A program made the position numbers and the translations under genes. This document shows, piece after piece, positions 21,466 through 33,525 of a stretch of 64,000 bases of DNA. The DNA comes from Lonicera japonica. Taxonomy: Eukaryota > Streptophyta > Magnoliopsida > Dipsacales > Caprifoliaceae. Within the stretch, counting starts at the first letter, position 1, and the number at the start of each line of letters is the position of its first letter. The notes under the pieces were generated by a model. It did not search any database. It saw nothing but the letters and a program-made list of their open reading frames with translations, and was not told where the DNA came from. The DNA is taken from NCBI GenBank assembly GCA_021464415.1, contig CM038470.1, positions 8,568,394 to 8,632,393 on the forward strand, given 5' to 3'.

Positions 21466-22567
21466 GAGTAAATATTATATTTGGTCACTCAACTGTTATG
21501 AAATTTTAAAAATAGTCACCCAATTAAAGTTGGTTCCATTCGACCCACTAAACAAATTATTTGGTTCCAATTTGCCCACCCACCCTATTAACAGCCACCG
21601 TTAAAATATAACGGGAGTTGGTCATGTGCCACTCACTTGACCAACTTCAGGGGTATTTTCATCCAAACAATTAAAAAAAAATAGCATTTCTTTCAATCTT
21701 CTTCATCTTTGGCAGTCTTCTTCATATCTGTCCGTCAGTAACTGTTGGTGATTCTCTATTTCCTCTTCTTTCTCTTTGCCCGTTCTTTCTCTCCACCTTT
21801 ACCCCTTTAATTGAAATTGGAGAGAGAGTAATGAAATCATTTGGAATCTAAGAAAATGAAAGAGCATGGATAGATCGAAAAAGGAACCGAGCATAATTGT
21901 GGCTGTCGGTGCTCCAATCTTGAGCTCAATACATTTCTTGTATATGAAAGACTTCTGAACCCCTTCATTTATAGCATCCACCAAATGATCTGAGTATAAT
22001 CATGGCCATCAATTCTTCTTTGCTTTCTCTATTTTCCAATTTCCCTAAAAATTGCAAATTTGCAGTTCATGGTGCAGAGCAAATACCTGAGCATAAGCTT
22101 TGGATGCTGGATTCTTTAAGGAATTTCCCTTTGTAACTATTATCTGCTCAAACAATACCCTAACCATTTCTAGCCCACGCTTCACTAGATTTGGATGCTT
22201 CTGCAAGATCATCAACCTTGGTAACATAGTCCATTTCGGCGAATCTGAAGGCAATGCATAGAATTCAAATAATGCAAAAACCAAGAGAGAAAGAAGAGGA
22301 TAAAGAGAGAATCACCTAAGAGTTGTCGTCCGGAGATGAAAAAGATGGGGAAATGGTGTTTTTTAATTGTTTGGACAAAAATGCCCCTGAAGTTGGTCAT
22401 GTGAGTGGCACATGACCAACTCTCGTTATGTTTTAACGGTGGCTGTTAATAGAGTGGGCAAATTTAAACCAAATAATTAGTTTAGTTAGTCAGATAGAAC
22501 CAACTTTAATTGAGTGACCATTTTTAAAATTTCATAATAGTTAAGTGACCAAATATAATATTTACTC
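21466..22567. mobile_element. Non-autonomous long-TIR Mutator-like element with 9-bp TSD
   Basis: Terminal inverted repeats of about 210 bp run inward from GAGTAAATATTATATTTGG at 21466 and from its complement ending at 22567. Identical 9-bp direct repeats AATGTATTA flank it (21457-21465 and 22568-22576), the size typical of Mutator-like elements. The 680-bp interior is less AT-rich and its minus strand has short protein-like frames (22045-22284, 79 residues containing ILQKHPNLVKRGLEMVRVLF), which may be a captured host gene fragment; I do not recognise it. No transposase is present. It inserted into Copia-1. Confidence 0.93.
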
Positions 22568-23102
22568 AATGTATTAAGTTATGGTTCATGACATGGATAT
22601 GGGTTTTGTAACATAATAAGCTTTGGCCCAATCAGTTTAAATTAGAATATTGGTATATTTAAGTATATATATTTTAAGATGAATTAATTAAAACGATATG
22701 TTACCAAAGTAACATCTCTCGTGAAAATTAATTTATTTTGAAATATAAATGGTTGTGTGCTTGTAATATATGTAAATTTTAACCAGCCCAAAGGAAGGTT
22801 GACTTTTAACAGAATTGCATGTACACCCATGATGATGAACACATAATGATTATTTGGTTTTTCATGTAAATAATAGATCGGCCCAAAGGAAGATTTATTG
22901 TTTGACATGTTCTTATTATCTGTATTCGATTACTGTAACAAGATATTGCTTGTAAGTTAATATTTTTGTCTAAAGATAAAATATTAATAGAGCACCCGGT
23001 ATCTTGATATGAGAATTGCCTTTATTTGAATTTATTATGTTTAATTTAGGACTTATGTAAGCTTGTTTTGTTTGTTTGTTGTTGTTTTTTGTGAATTCAA
23101 CT

Positions 23103-23828
23103 ATGAATACTTATGCTAATATTACTGCTAGTATCAATTCTATTCCTATGCTAAATGATACAAACTTCAAATCATGGCAAAAGAATCTCTTGATAGTTCT
23201 CGGAATCATGGATTCTAACCTTGTGTCGAGGGTTGATTATCCCACACCTCTTACGGATAAAAATACTCTTAAAGAGAGAAAAATGAAGAGGAGTGGAATA
23301 GCTAAAATCGCATGTATGTCATGATTATGAAGAAGGCCATTTCGAAAGCATTAATGGTACAATATTTGAAAAGATAATTATGGCTAAGGAATTCCTTGCG
23401 AACATTGAAAATAGGTTTATCAATAACGAGAAGGCTGAAATAGGTGCGCTGGTGCATTTTTAGTTTTGATATCTCATGCGACACAATTTAGCCAATTTAA
23501 GGTGAGTTACAGTTGTCATAAATAGACTTACTCTTTAAATGATCTCATTCTATACTGTGTTCAGGAAGAAGAAATGCTGAAACAAGATAAAGTACATAGT
23601 TTTCACATTGTCTCAAACTCTAAAAACAAGGACAAGGGAAATAAAAGAAAGAAATATAAGGAAGTTACGCATACAACACCACAAAAGAAACAAAAAAAGA
23701 AACCGGGCGAACTGGAAGGTATTGGATGTTACTTTTGTGCAGCTAAAGGGCACTTAAAAAAGCACTGTACCAATTTTCAAGCATGGCGTGCTAAGAAAAG
23801 GTTGCCTCAATTACCAAAAGCCAAATGA
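23103..23828 (+). pseudogene. Copia-1 gag remnant with zinc knuckle
   Basis: From ATG 23103 the frame has the N-terminal gag signature of plant Copia elements (LNDTNFKSWQKNLLIVLGIMD), then decays through stops. A second open part (23574-23828) carries a CCHC knuckle, CYFCAAKGHLKKHC, with all ligands present. Gag forms virus-like particles around the element RNA. The piece is broken and not expected to function. Confidence 0.8.
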
Positions 23829-24159
23829 TAATGAAAGACACATTTATGCAAGCGAAGGTAAGTCAATTCAAGTCGAAGCAACTGAAAAATTTATATTATT
23901 ATTAATGACTGAATTTTATTTGGATCTTAATGAAACATTAGATATTCTTGTTCTTTCAAGGGTAAAAAAAATTAATTTGTTTCATGATTCAAAAAGTGGT
24001 TGGTTTAGTTCTTTGTTAGTTACGATAATGTTTATTCAGTTAATACAATTGTTTTATTTAATGAATATCTACAATTAAGTGCATAAAGTGTAAAGAGAAA
24101 ATTAAACACTGAGAATTCAGTTGCGTTATAACAAATGATAGTGCTATATTATTGGACAT

Positions 24160-25870
24160 TCTGAAAAATTTAAGGGTTACAAGTTTTATGATCCCACAAT
24201 TAAGTCGATTTTCGAGTCGAAAAATGTCTGGTTCTTTGAGGATGTCAAGTTTGCAGGGGGAGATACAACCATGGACTTTGTCTTTAAAGAGGAATATATT
24301 GATATTCCCATAGGTATAATTGGCATTAATTATGATCTAAATCTTGACATTGTTCAAAACACAGTAGATCAAGACAATAACAAATAATCTCTCATTTAAG
24401 AAATTATTTCAAAAGAACAAACTCTACTAACTCAAGAATCTATGACATCAAGGAGATCCACTAGAAAAAGGAGAAGTGCAGTGCCAAATGACTATTTTGT
24501 ATTTCTCCAAGAATATGAGGTTGGCTTTAGAATGATGGAAGATAATCCAATCAACTTCTATCAAGCCATGAAAATTTTAAATTTTCAGAAGTGGATTAAT
24601 GCCATGAATGATGAGATTAAGTCTATGAAGGACAATGACGTATAAGATCTTCTCTCATTATCATAAGATGCAAAACTCATTGGTTGCAAATCGATATTTA
24701 AGACCAAAAGGGATTCGAAAGGCGATATGGAGAGGTACAAAGCTCGTTTTGTCTCAAAGGGCTTTACACAAAAGGAAATCATCGACTATAAATAAAATTT
24801 TTCTTTAGTTTCTTCGAAAGATTCTTTTAAGATTATAATGGCATTGGTGGCGTATTTTGATCTTGAGTTACATCAGATGAATGTAAAGACGTCATTTCTC
24901 AATGGTAACATTGATGAGATGATATATATGGTGCAGTCAATTTTTTTTATAATGGGAGACCCAAAGAATATGGTTTGCAAACTTAAAAAATCTATCTATG
25001 AGGTCCAGCAAGCATCTCGACAATGGTATTTTAAGTTTAAACAAGTGATTATCTTATTTGGTTTTAAGATGAATTAGGTCGATGATTGCATATACCATAA
25101 GTTCTGTGAGAGCAAGTATATTTTTTTGATTTTATGTGTTGATGGCATTTTGCTTGCTAGTAACGATATATGCATATTACACAAAACCAAGAGATTTTTG
25201 AATAAGAATTTTGATATGAAAAATCTTGGTGACGCCACTTTTTGTGTTAGGCATACATATACACTGAGATCGCTCTCAGGGTACTTTTGGATTATCACAA
25301 AAGGGCTATATTGAAAAGGTTCTTTAGAGATATGGCATGCATGATTGTAAATTAGGTGATACTCCTATGGTTAAAGAAGATAAGTTTAATCTCAATTAGT
25401 ACCCTAAGAATAATTTTGAGGAAAAGAAAATGCAAAAAATTCATTTTGAATTAGCAGTAAAGATTTTAATGTATGCTTAGGTATGTACAAGTCTAAATAT
25501 TACGTACTTTGTTAGGATGCTAGGCAAATATTTAAGCAATTTACGAATAGACCATTGGAAAGTAACAAAACGGATCGTATGATACTTACAGAAAATAAAA
25601 AGACTACATGCTTTTATATCGGATGTCAGATCAGCTTGAGATCATTGGGTATACTGACTCTGATTTTGTTGGGTGCAAAGATAGTATTAAATTTATTTTG
25701 TATTCCACTAACAACAAGAGTTTGACGAAATCTAAACACTAGACATCAAGTTTCTAATTGTTAAGGAAATAGTTCAAAGTGGGCAGGTATTTATAGAACA
25801 CATCGGTGCAAAATCCATGGTTGCGGATCTATTTACTAAGGGATTGCCACCCAAATTGTTTCAAGCGCAC
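24160..25870 (+). pseudogene. Copia-1 pol remnant: integrase C-terminus, RT, RNase H
   Basis: GYKFYDPT (reading near 24178) marks the integrase C-terminal region, but the protease and the integrase catalytic core that should precede it are absent, so an internal deletion is inferred between 23830 and 24160. RT fragments follow in pieces (WINAMNDEIKSM near 24592, FLNGNIDEMIYM near 24895, the catalytic box degraded to CVDG at 25135-25146), then an RNase H remnant (IGYTDSDFVGCKD near 25645). Stops are frequent. Confidence 0.82.
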
Positions 25871-26303
25871 ATTACTTGTATGGGTGTTATGTATTTTTAG
25901 AAATTCGATTTTAGTGGGAGTTTGTAATTTTTAGTGTTTCTATTATGTAGACATGTTTCGGTTATTTCGGTTTAAGATATCTTGAAGTTATTTTTTGCAG
26001 AAATAAAGTTTTGGTTTATTCACACTTTGATTTTAAATATGGTTTGATTTTACTAAGATTTAAGGAGGATCAGTTGGAAATAGGCATATTAAAATCACAT
26101 TGTATGAAATTTTCATGCTACACATCCACATCATGATTTATGCCATTTGGTTATATCGACATGTGTGACCATTGATGGGTCAAGTTACGTCAAGTGTAAC
26201 AAATGTCGCTTTGATCCTATGTTGATAGCATTGATGGACCGGATTGAATACAGATACATTTCAGTAATGATAGCAAAGTTGAGCTCAATTTTACAATATA
26301 TAT

Positions 26304-27057
26304 TAGGGGTGTTAAGGCCAATCCAAAAAGTGACTAAACAGATCGAATCGATTAGGACCGATCCATAAAATCCCGAACCGAAAAAAATCGAAACCAAAAA
26401 CAAGAAAACCGAACTGAAATCGAAAAGTTTGGTTCGGGTTTAGGGCAAGCTACTCCAAAACCGAACTAAACCGAACCGAACCAAACCAAACCGAATTATG
26501 TATAAGAAAATAAGAAAATGTTAATATATATTCTAAGGTCACACATTAATTGTACTATAATACAAAAAATGGTCTTTTATATGAATATGTTCCTTATTAA
26601 TTACATATTGCGATAATCTTAAAAAAAAAGTCATTAATGCGTTCCCTTATTATTAAATTAACTACACAATGCTAAGATTTTTTTTATCATATATATGATG
26701 GTAAGATAATTCACCATTTTATTTAATGTGTTTTATTCTTGTAAATGTACAAATAAAATAGTAATTAAATAGAAAACATAGTATCTATATATTTGCTCCT
26801 TATTTATAAAAATCATGACTTTAATCTAAATATGAACCGTTCTTACATTATTATTAGTATTAAATTGTTATGTTAAATTGATTTAGGAAAAAAAACATAT
26901 GTCAAAATCGAATAAAACCAAACCGAAAAGTTTGGTTTTTATTTGGGTTTCGAAGATTTAGAAACCGAAACCGAACTGAACCAAAATCGAATTTTTTCAT
27001 TTGGTTTGGGTTTAGGGTACTTAGTTTCTATCCCGTCCGAAACTGAAAACACTCCTA
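26304..27057. mobile_element. hAT-type MITE nested in Copia-1
   Basis: The ends TAGGGGTGTT (26304) and AACACTCCTA (to 27057) are inverted repeats with one mismatch. The flanking 8 bp are ATATATAT on the left and ATATATAA on the right, a near-match to an 8-bp duplication, though weak evidence in AT-rich DNA. The arms carry AAACCGAACCGAACC-type strings on the left and their mirror-like counterparts on the right, a common style of plant hAT MITE. No coding capacity. Confidence 0.75.
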
Positions 27058-27582
27058 ATATATAATTTTATGGTTATACATATAGCCCAAGTGGCAGATT
27101 AGTGGATCATTAATCCAACATTAGGCTTATATGTAAAATAATTGTGTATTGTGCACTATCGTATTGTTAAGCCCACTTTAGAAGTGATATGTTATGGTTT
27201 AAATGATTCGGGTTTAAATGTATCTAATAGGGTGTGGGTATTTAATGTGTAGATATTTAAGAGTAATTTTTATTTTTTTAATAGGTTAAAATAAAAATAC
27301 ATAATAAATAGTAGGGCTTACTATTTATACATTGTGGTTATGGTTCCCAGATCGCACGCATGTATTTTGTCCCTTATGACTTCCCATCATCACAGAGAGT
27401 ATAAAGAAAAACTTGAAGGATTCTCTAAAGAATTACGTGTAGATCTGGAAGACCAACAACTCTGCTACAAATCTCAAGCTATGGATTCAGGTACGCTTTG
27501 GCACATTAATCTTTTGATTCCTGATAATACGACATGAATGATCATATAGTTTATAGTTATTTGGATTTATCGAGACCTAACA

Positions 27583-28345
27583 CTTTCATAATTGTGTAGG
27601 CAGTGTCTATTTTTTTACCACCACCAAATATTTTGGAAGCGGCTCGAACCTAACCTTTAAACAAGGAAAACGACATTCCTCATTATTATATCACAAAACT
27701 TTGTGGTATTTTTCTTAATTTTTATACATGCTATTGATAGATTTGAAAAGGTTGATGATAAAAGTAACCTTAATTATAATCTCGCCACTATATGTATTAT
27801 AATTTAAACAAAATGTACAACCACAAATACATGCATGTGCATGTCGTGGTGATCCTATGATTTATTGATACTTTTATCATCTTCGATTTAAAAGAGTCAT
27901 TAAAGAAAAGGAAGAAAATGAAGATCAAACCTACCCTGATAGTCGGTTTAGAAACGTGCACTTAGGAATAAATGAAGCCCGTCAAGTAGAAAATTAGCAT
28001 AAAAATTGAGTTACCTAGTTTTGAACTCAATTGGCATTGACTAGCTCTCGCATTCTCCTATTTGATAGATTGTGGTTTTCATTCCCTCCCGTAGATTTTG
28101 AAGAATTTCAAAAGAAAGAAATTTACACGTTCCTTTCAAAAAAAAATTTAGTAAGTAAGAAGAAAGAGTGACAAACTAAATCTTCAATACGCTTATATAT
28201 GAAGAGCCAATATAAAATTGACTTGACAAAGAAAAGGGAAATAATGTGAATGAGATCCTTCAGGTGTAAAAAGATTATGTTTAAGCTAAAATTGATATCA
28301 TTTATCAACCAATACCCATTTTCAAATTAAAAAGATTTTGATGAA
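27583..28345. other. Gene-less AT-rich interval
   Basis: Between the Copia-1 3' LTR and a small Helitron-like element. The minus-strand frame at 28123-28308 has no recognisable domain. Nothing else stands out. Confidence 0.6.
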
Positions 28346-28606
28346 TCTACTATTATATAAAATTAAAAGTCTTTTCGGTAGTTATTGAAGTAATATCAGA
28401 TTTTTAATTTTCTAATTAAATTCTTGAAAGCTTTTATTTCACTAAAAAAAATGTTTTGCATTATAGATAAGCAACATGATTTGTATCACCTCTAACAACG
28501 AGATTACTAAAGCTCTCAACTGTGTTGTTACTTATTATTTTTGAATTTATTTTTTACATTATTTATATTCAAATAGCACATGCATCACATATGTTTGAAA
28601 ATCTAG
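28346..28606 (+). mobile_element. Small Helitron-like element
   Basis: It starts TCTACTATTATATAAAATT at 28346 after an A, very close to the common 5' end of Arabidopsis-type non-autonomous Helitrons, and ends ATCTAG at 28606 followed by T. The subterminal hairpin is decayed (GCACATGCATCACATATG near 28576-28593), but its layout 10-12 bp from the end matches. It is 261 bp with no coding capacity. Confidence 0.7.
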
Positions 28607-30530
28607 TAGAAATAAAATAGACCATCACATAGAACTCTACCGGAGATTAACAATAAACTGTTTTGTATCGCATAAAAAGCTCGACTACAATCATGTAACA
28701 TATTTCTAAGGATGGCAATAAAATCTAGCCCAACAGGTTTTTTGACTCAACCCAACCCAAATGAAGCAGGTTCGGGGTCCTTTTTTTTTCCCGGGGAGGG
28801 TTCGGGTTTTGAAATAAAAATCCAGTGCGGGTTTTGGTCAAGTTCAAGTTTGCACAAAATTAACCCCGTTTGACCTGCCCAGTCCCGCCCTTCCTCGAAT
28901 ATAGTATTTTCTTTCTTAAATACTCTTATAATATAGTATAATTACCATGGGTCTGAGCATTTCAAGGCAGGTCATGTCGAATTTGGGTTTACTCATACAC
29001 CACTAGAAATGGGTTTGGATTTTAGAAAATAAAATTTACACCGGGTCAAGACGGGTTTATAAGTGGGTCGGATTCGGATTTGGTCAAAGTTAACTCGTTA
29101 ATCCCTCTATATTTCTGTAGTCATAATTTTTAAATTTATGTCTACATTAGAGATGCTTTTATTTTTTTTTCAAAAATACTCTCGTAATATAGTTGAATTT
29201 TTTTACAATTAAACGAACTTGACATATATATATATATATACACACATCAAAAATGAGGATAAACATAACACTTAGACATGAACGTCACTGTGTATATTAA
29301 AAATTAATTTGCACGCGCTTTTCCTTTGCCTACTTTTGTACTTTAATGATGGTTGATGTTAAAATCATTGAGTTTTTTTCCTGAAAGTTGGCTTGGCATT
29401 TGGAAATTACAGTCATCTTTCCTTAATCTAAAGTGGGTTTTTAGTGGGAGAAAAAAATAATAATTGCACTTTCATAGATAACAACAGGCAAATGAGAAGG
29501 TAATACGCAATTTTAAATTGCTATTTTTATTCTTTCCCCATCAAATACTTTCAACTTGTTCTAATTGCTTATCAACTGCTTCTCATCTCTTTGATAAATA
29601 TATAATAATCGATGACAAGTATTTCTTAGAATTTCAATTTTAATATGCATAAAACGTACTATTATTACTGCTACTATATTTATAGTACGTACAATTATTA
29701 ATAGAATATGACCATTAGTATTATATATTAGTCATCTAATTAATCTTTAATTACATTGTTTTTGTATACTTAAAGCATTTTATTTATATTTATGATGAAT
29801 TTTAGATTGCCAGTAACTATATATAACCTTACTAATATTACTATGTCATACTCAGAGTCCGAGACCCAGACTTGCATTAGTTACGCAATATTTTATATAT
29901 ATGTTAATTTTTTGATGTTAAATTATCTTGCAATAAAATTGTCCTCAAATGCATGATTTTTCGTTGGAGGGTTCATCATCACAAAATGTCTGAATTAGTT
30001 CTCGCATGCTTAGACTAATTTTCGTTTATGGAAAATATATGTTAATTGCCGGTCAGCAAAATTATTTACAAGTAGCCGAACAATCATCCTTAGATGAATG
30101 AGAAGTTAGAAAGATTAACATTATCGTATATCATCGTTGTCATCATGAATAATCGATGAGTGCATAAATGACTAAATTGCCCTTATGCTCAACCCCCCAA
30201 ACACACGCGCACACAAAACTGCCCTTGTGCTTCACATCCCGTTCAAAATGCTACATATAAATCAATATACATTAGCTCAATTTCATCGGTTATTTTGGTG
30301 AAAAATATATATTAGCACCACCCAGAGTATGGATTATGGGATATTCGAATGTTAATAAGTGATTATCCTTGGATCCGCATAGGCAAATGGAGTGTCCTAA
30401 AATATTATACAAAGCTTGTATAATGTATGCCCCCCAAAACTTAATATATGCAATATAAAATATAGAATGTATTATTAATATTAATACGTAGAATAATATT
30501 CCCACGTTTAGCGGATAAAGCCCACACATC
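28607..30530. other. Gene-less interval with a hAT MITE-like fragment
   Basis: From about 28711 (AAGGATGGCAAT) to about 29110 the text is rich in GGGTTCGGGTTTT and ACCCAACCC strings, as in plant hAT MITEs that begin with GGATGGCAAT; a clean right end was not found. A related end, ATTGCCATCCTA, occurs at about 47232. The rest is AT-rich, with a (TA)n run at 29225-29240 and a (CA)-rich patch at 30200-30220. No gene is supported. Confidence 0.5.
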
Positions 30531-30930
30531 AACTTTGTTTGATAAGTCCACGTGTAAACCTTACCGATTCTGCCAGCTGTTAATTAATCACTTGGTGTAT
30601 TTTGCAAAAGATAAGGATAATCCTAATGGGCTCTCACACAGCTTATTCATAATTTCAAAATATTTTACTCCATTTATTTATCCAAATTAATACTAATAGA
30701 ATATTCGAATATTTGTCCAAAAATAATTATTCATACCCAAAATTTAAGTGTATTGCCGTGGATTTCAGCCGGTGAAGAACGGATTAATCGCGTCAATTTT
30801 TATTTTTATCCAGTAAGTATTTGCCACGTGGACATCCATGTGTGCGAAGGCTCGTTTTTGACAGGCGGGCCCTATTCAAATAAAGAAAATCAGTTGGGTC
30901 CCAGTCAATGCATCCTCTACTATAAAAGAG
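30339..30930 (+). promoter_or_regulatory. Promoter region of the DUF506 gene
   Basis: A TATA box, TATAAAAG, lies at 30921-30928, about 90 bp before the ATG at 31018. Two G-boxes (CACGTG, sites for bHLH/bZIP factors) lie at 30549-30554 and 30825-30830. Two matches to the phosphate-starvation PHR1 site GNATATNC lie at 30339-30346 (GGATATTC) and 30699-30706 (GAATATTC). The elements are read directly; their activity is inference, and the eight-base matches can arise by chance in AT-rich DNA. Confidence 0.55.
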
Positions 30931-31017
30931 TTGCACAATTAATTTTCAGTTCATTCAATTTCTTATGGTATAGGTGAAAATTGCCTTTGTGGGTATATCA
31001 TAATTAATATATAGCAA

Positions 31018-32159
31018 ATGGCAGGATCAATGACTAGAATTCCTGCCGGGGGTACAGTCAAGTATTCCAGTGAGCCCGAAATCGAGGCCGATATGATTTT
31101 TGGGTTTTTGGATGATACCGAAGAATGGTCCTCCGGCAGCTCATGCAACTCCGGTGAGAGCTACGGTGGCGGCACCACCGCCGGAAATCTTCTAGAAGAG
31201 GAGGAGGAGGAGGAGGATGAGAGTTCTTGCAATGTTGAGGAGAACAAGGCCTTTTGGGAATCACAAGATAAACTTCTCCTGGTAAATATTTATGTTGAAT
31301 ATTGGCTAAATTCTGTATTTATAAGAAGTTATTCATACAATTAATGGTAGATAAAAATTTTGATTTTTTTAAATGCAGGCAAATTTACGTAGGAGTAGTT
31401 CAATTGAGGCAAAAATTAGGCAGGCTACGAAAGAGGCTCTAAGGGAATCAAATTTGGTGGGCGAAAATTGTGTTTGCCAGAGACCAGGACCCGAAACTTG
31501 CCGAAATTGTAAGCGAAGAGAAATTTCCGATCGCCTTCGACATGCAGGTTTTAATTGTGGTATTTGCAAGTCCAAATGGAAGAGCTCAAAAGATACTCTC
31601 TCAGGTAATTAAAATCGTACTTCTTTTAAAATTATATTTGTTAGGGTGAGTACGATGTCTAAGCTAGATACAAATATAAGAATAATATATAATGAACAAT
31701 GTGTCTAAATTGTTATTTGTTCTTTTAGGTGAACACGCTTATCTGGAAGTGGTGGACAATTCTAATTCCAATTCTAAAAAAGGAGAGATGAGAGTGGTTA
31801 TTGAGTTAAATTTTCGGGGTGAATTCGAGATGGCAAGGGCCGGTGAAGAATACAATCAATTGATTAATAAATTACCAGAGGTTTATGTAGGGAAAATCGA
31901 GAGACTACAAGCTCTGATCAAAATATTGTGTTCAGCATCCAAAAAGTGCGCGAAGGATAGAAAAATTCACATGGCTCCATGGAGGAAACAAAAATACATG
32001 CAAGCGAAGTGGATTGGCACGCGAGAACAAAAATCGTCGGCATCAACTTTACAAGTGGAAAGATTAGAACAGCCACAAAGGCAACGAACCTCCATGCTTA
32101 CGTTCGACTTGCTAAACAACATTTCGGGCTTTAAAAATGCGGCAATTAGAGTTGTGTGA
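31018..32159 (+). CDS. DUF506 (PDDEXK-like) family protein, three exons
   Basis: Exons are 31018-31281, 31379-31604 and 31729-32159, joined at GT-AG introns of 97 and 124 bp with phases 0 and 1; together they encode 306 residues, a normal length for the family. The N-terminus has FGFLDD followed by an acidic run of Glu. Exon 2 holds RHAGFNCGICKSKW, and exon 3 holds ELNFRGEFEMAR, LPEVYVG and APWRKQKYMQAKW, all typical blocks of plant DUF506 proteins. The molecular function is not settled; some Arabidopsis members are reported to bind calmodulin and restrain root-hair growth. The start ATG sits in a good context (AAATGGC). Confidence 0.93.
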
Positions 32160-33262
32160 TGGAAAAGAAACGAGATAATTTTTTTATAAATTGTTGTCTA
32201 TGTAATCGCGGATGAAATTGTCTATTTTGGTGATTGAGTTATGTATGATTAATGAGTTCAGATTAAGTTTCAAAAGTTTAGGAGAATTTGGTTCGAGAAC
32301 GATAGGCAAAATATGTTGTCATACTAATAATGATATTGTTATTCTTGTTATTACATCAATAACCTTGTTGTATAGAGATAGTGTTAGTTACCATTAGTTA
32401 GACTCTGTTCGATAACAACATGAAAAATGATAAAAAAAAAAAAAATGATTAATTTGGATAAGATGATAGAAAATAAGTTTAGAAATATGGTGAAATGTTC
32501 TCCATCTCATACTTATTTTTGTGAATATATATCATCTATCTTCCTTTAACTTTTGTAGAAAAAAATTCTTCGCACCACCCAAAGAACTTTTTAACATAGA
32601 AGAAGCTAAAAAGTAAGAGTTAGTTTCATCACATTCCTAAACTTATTTTTCAATTTCTCACAAAATTACATTATTTTTCTTATTATTTTTTATCTTATTA
32701 TCAAACGGAGCCTTAAGAATCAGAAGGTAAGAGGTCACATTCAGTTTACATCGATAAAATTTTAAAAAAAAAAAAGAAAGAAGGGAAAGCAATAAATTTA
32801 TCATTGTTTTTGGTGTGCTTTATTATCTTTAATTTATATATATATATATATATATATATTGGTAATAGTCTTTTTCTCTTTATTTAAGATTTAATGATTG
32901 GGAAAAAAAAAAGATTGACTCTTGTTTAGTGAAAAAACATTGCAAAATTAGTACCAAAGTTGATAGGGTAAGGGTACAGCGTATTTGGTCTTTGGTTATC
33001 TTAGAAAATTTTCCGTTTATTACTTAAAAGGCAAATAGGCAAATATATGTTTGGAGAACGATCTTTTCTATTTGGGACAATTGAAAAAAAGGTTTTATTA
33101 GAGAAAGATTTTCACACTAAAGCCAATGAATAATTTTTTTGTAAATAAAGGGCCTATTTTTTATTTTATTGATAATATGACATGTGTTTTTTTTTATTGT
33201 AAAATGACATCTCAACCCTTAAAATAAATTAAAAAAATACCAATATGCATTAAAATATAGAC
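32160..33262. other. 3' flank of the DUF506 gene; gene-less
   Basis: Contains the likely 3' untranslated region, a poly(A) stretch near 32431-32445 and a (TA)n run at 32838-32860. The small frame 32212-32397 has no recognisable domain. AAAATATT/poly-T patches are frequent but no element ends were recognised. Confidence 0.6.
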
Positions 33263-33525
33263 TACAATATGAACTTTGCAATCTATATTTCACTGCAATA
33301 TGAACTTTGCAGTCCACATTTACTGCAATATGAACTTTGCAGTCCTTATTTTTGGTGCAAAGTTCATATTGCAGTCCATATTTTACTGCAATGTGAACTT
33401 TGCAGTCCATATTTCTAGTGCAAAGTTCATATTGCAATCCATATTTCACTGCAATATGAACTTTGCAGTTCATATTTTACTGCAATATGAACTTTGCAGT
33501 CCATATTTTTGTGCAAATTTCATAA
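33263..33525. repeat. 31-bp-period array with units in both orientations
   Basis: The core TGCAATATGAACTTTGCA begins at about 33263, 33294, 33324, 33387, 33450 and 33481 on the plus strand. Its reverse complement, TGCAAAGTTCATATTGCA, occupies the slots at 33356 and 33419, and a truncated inverted unit is at 33512. All nine slots are spaced 30-32 bp whatever their orientation. Spacers are short variants of GTCCATATTT. Open frames across it are repetitive artefacts. Confidence 0.95.

Larger units (their letters stand above)
19899..27582 (+). mobile_element. Copia LTR retrotransposon 1, old, with two nested insertions
   Basis: LTRs at about 19899-20365 and 27100-27582 are clearly homologous over their length (shared TACGTGTAGATCTG and CTATGGATTCA blocks) but diverged, indicating an old insertion. 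The initiator-Met tRNA primer site TGGTATCAGAGG follows at 20368 and a degenerate polypurine tract (AAGTGGCAGAT) precedes the 3' LTR. Inside lie a gag remnant, a zinc knuckle, the integrase C-terminal end, RT and RNase H; protease and the integrase core are missing. A Mutator-like element (21466-22567) and a hAT-type MITE (26304-27057) are nested. No target duplication could be resolved. Confidence 0.88.

Noticed and set aside
33263..33525. Regular 31-bp repeats look superficially like a CRISPR array
   Set aside because: Spacers are near-identical rather than unique, units occur in both orientations, there are no cas genes, and the window is plant nuclear DNA.
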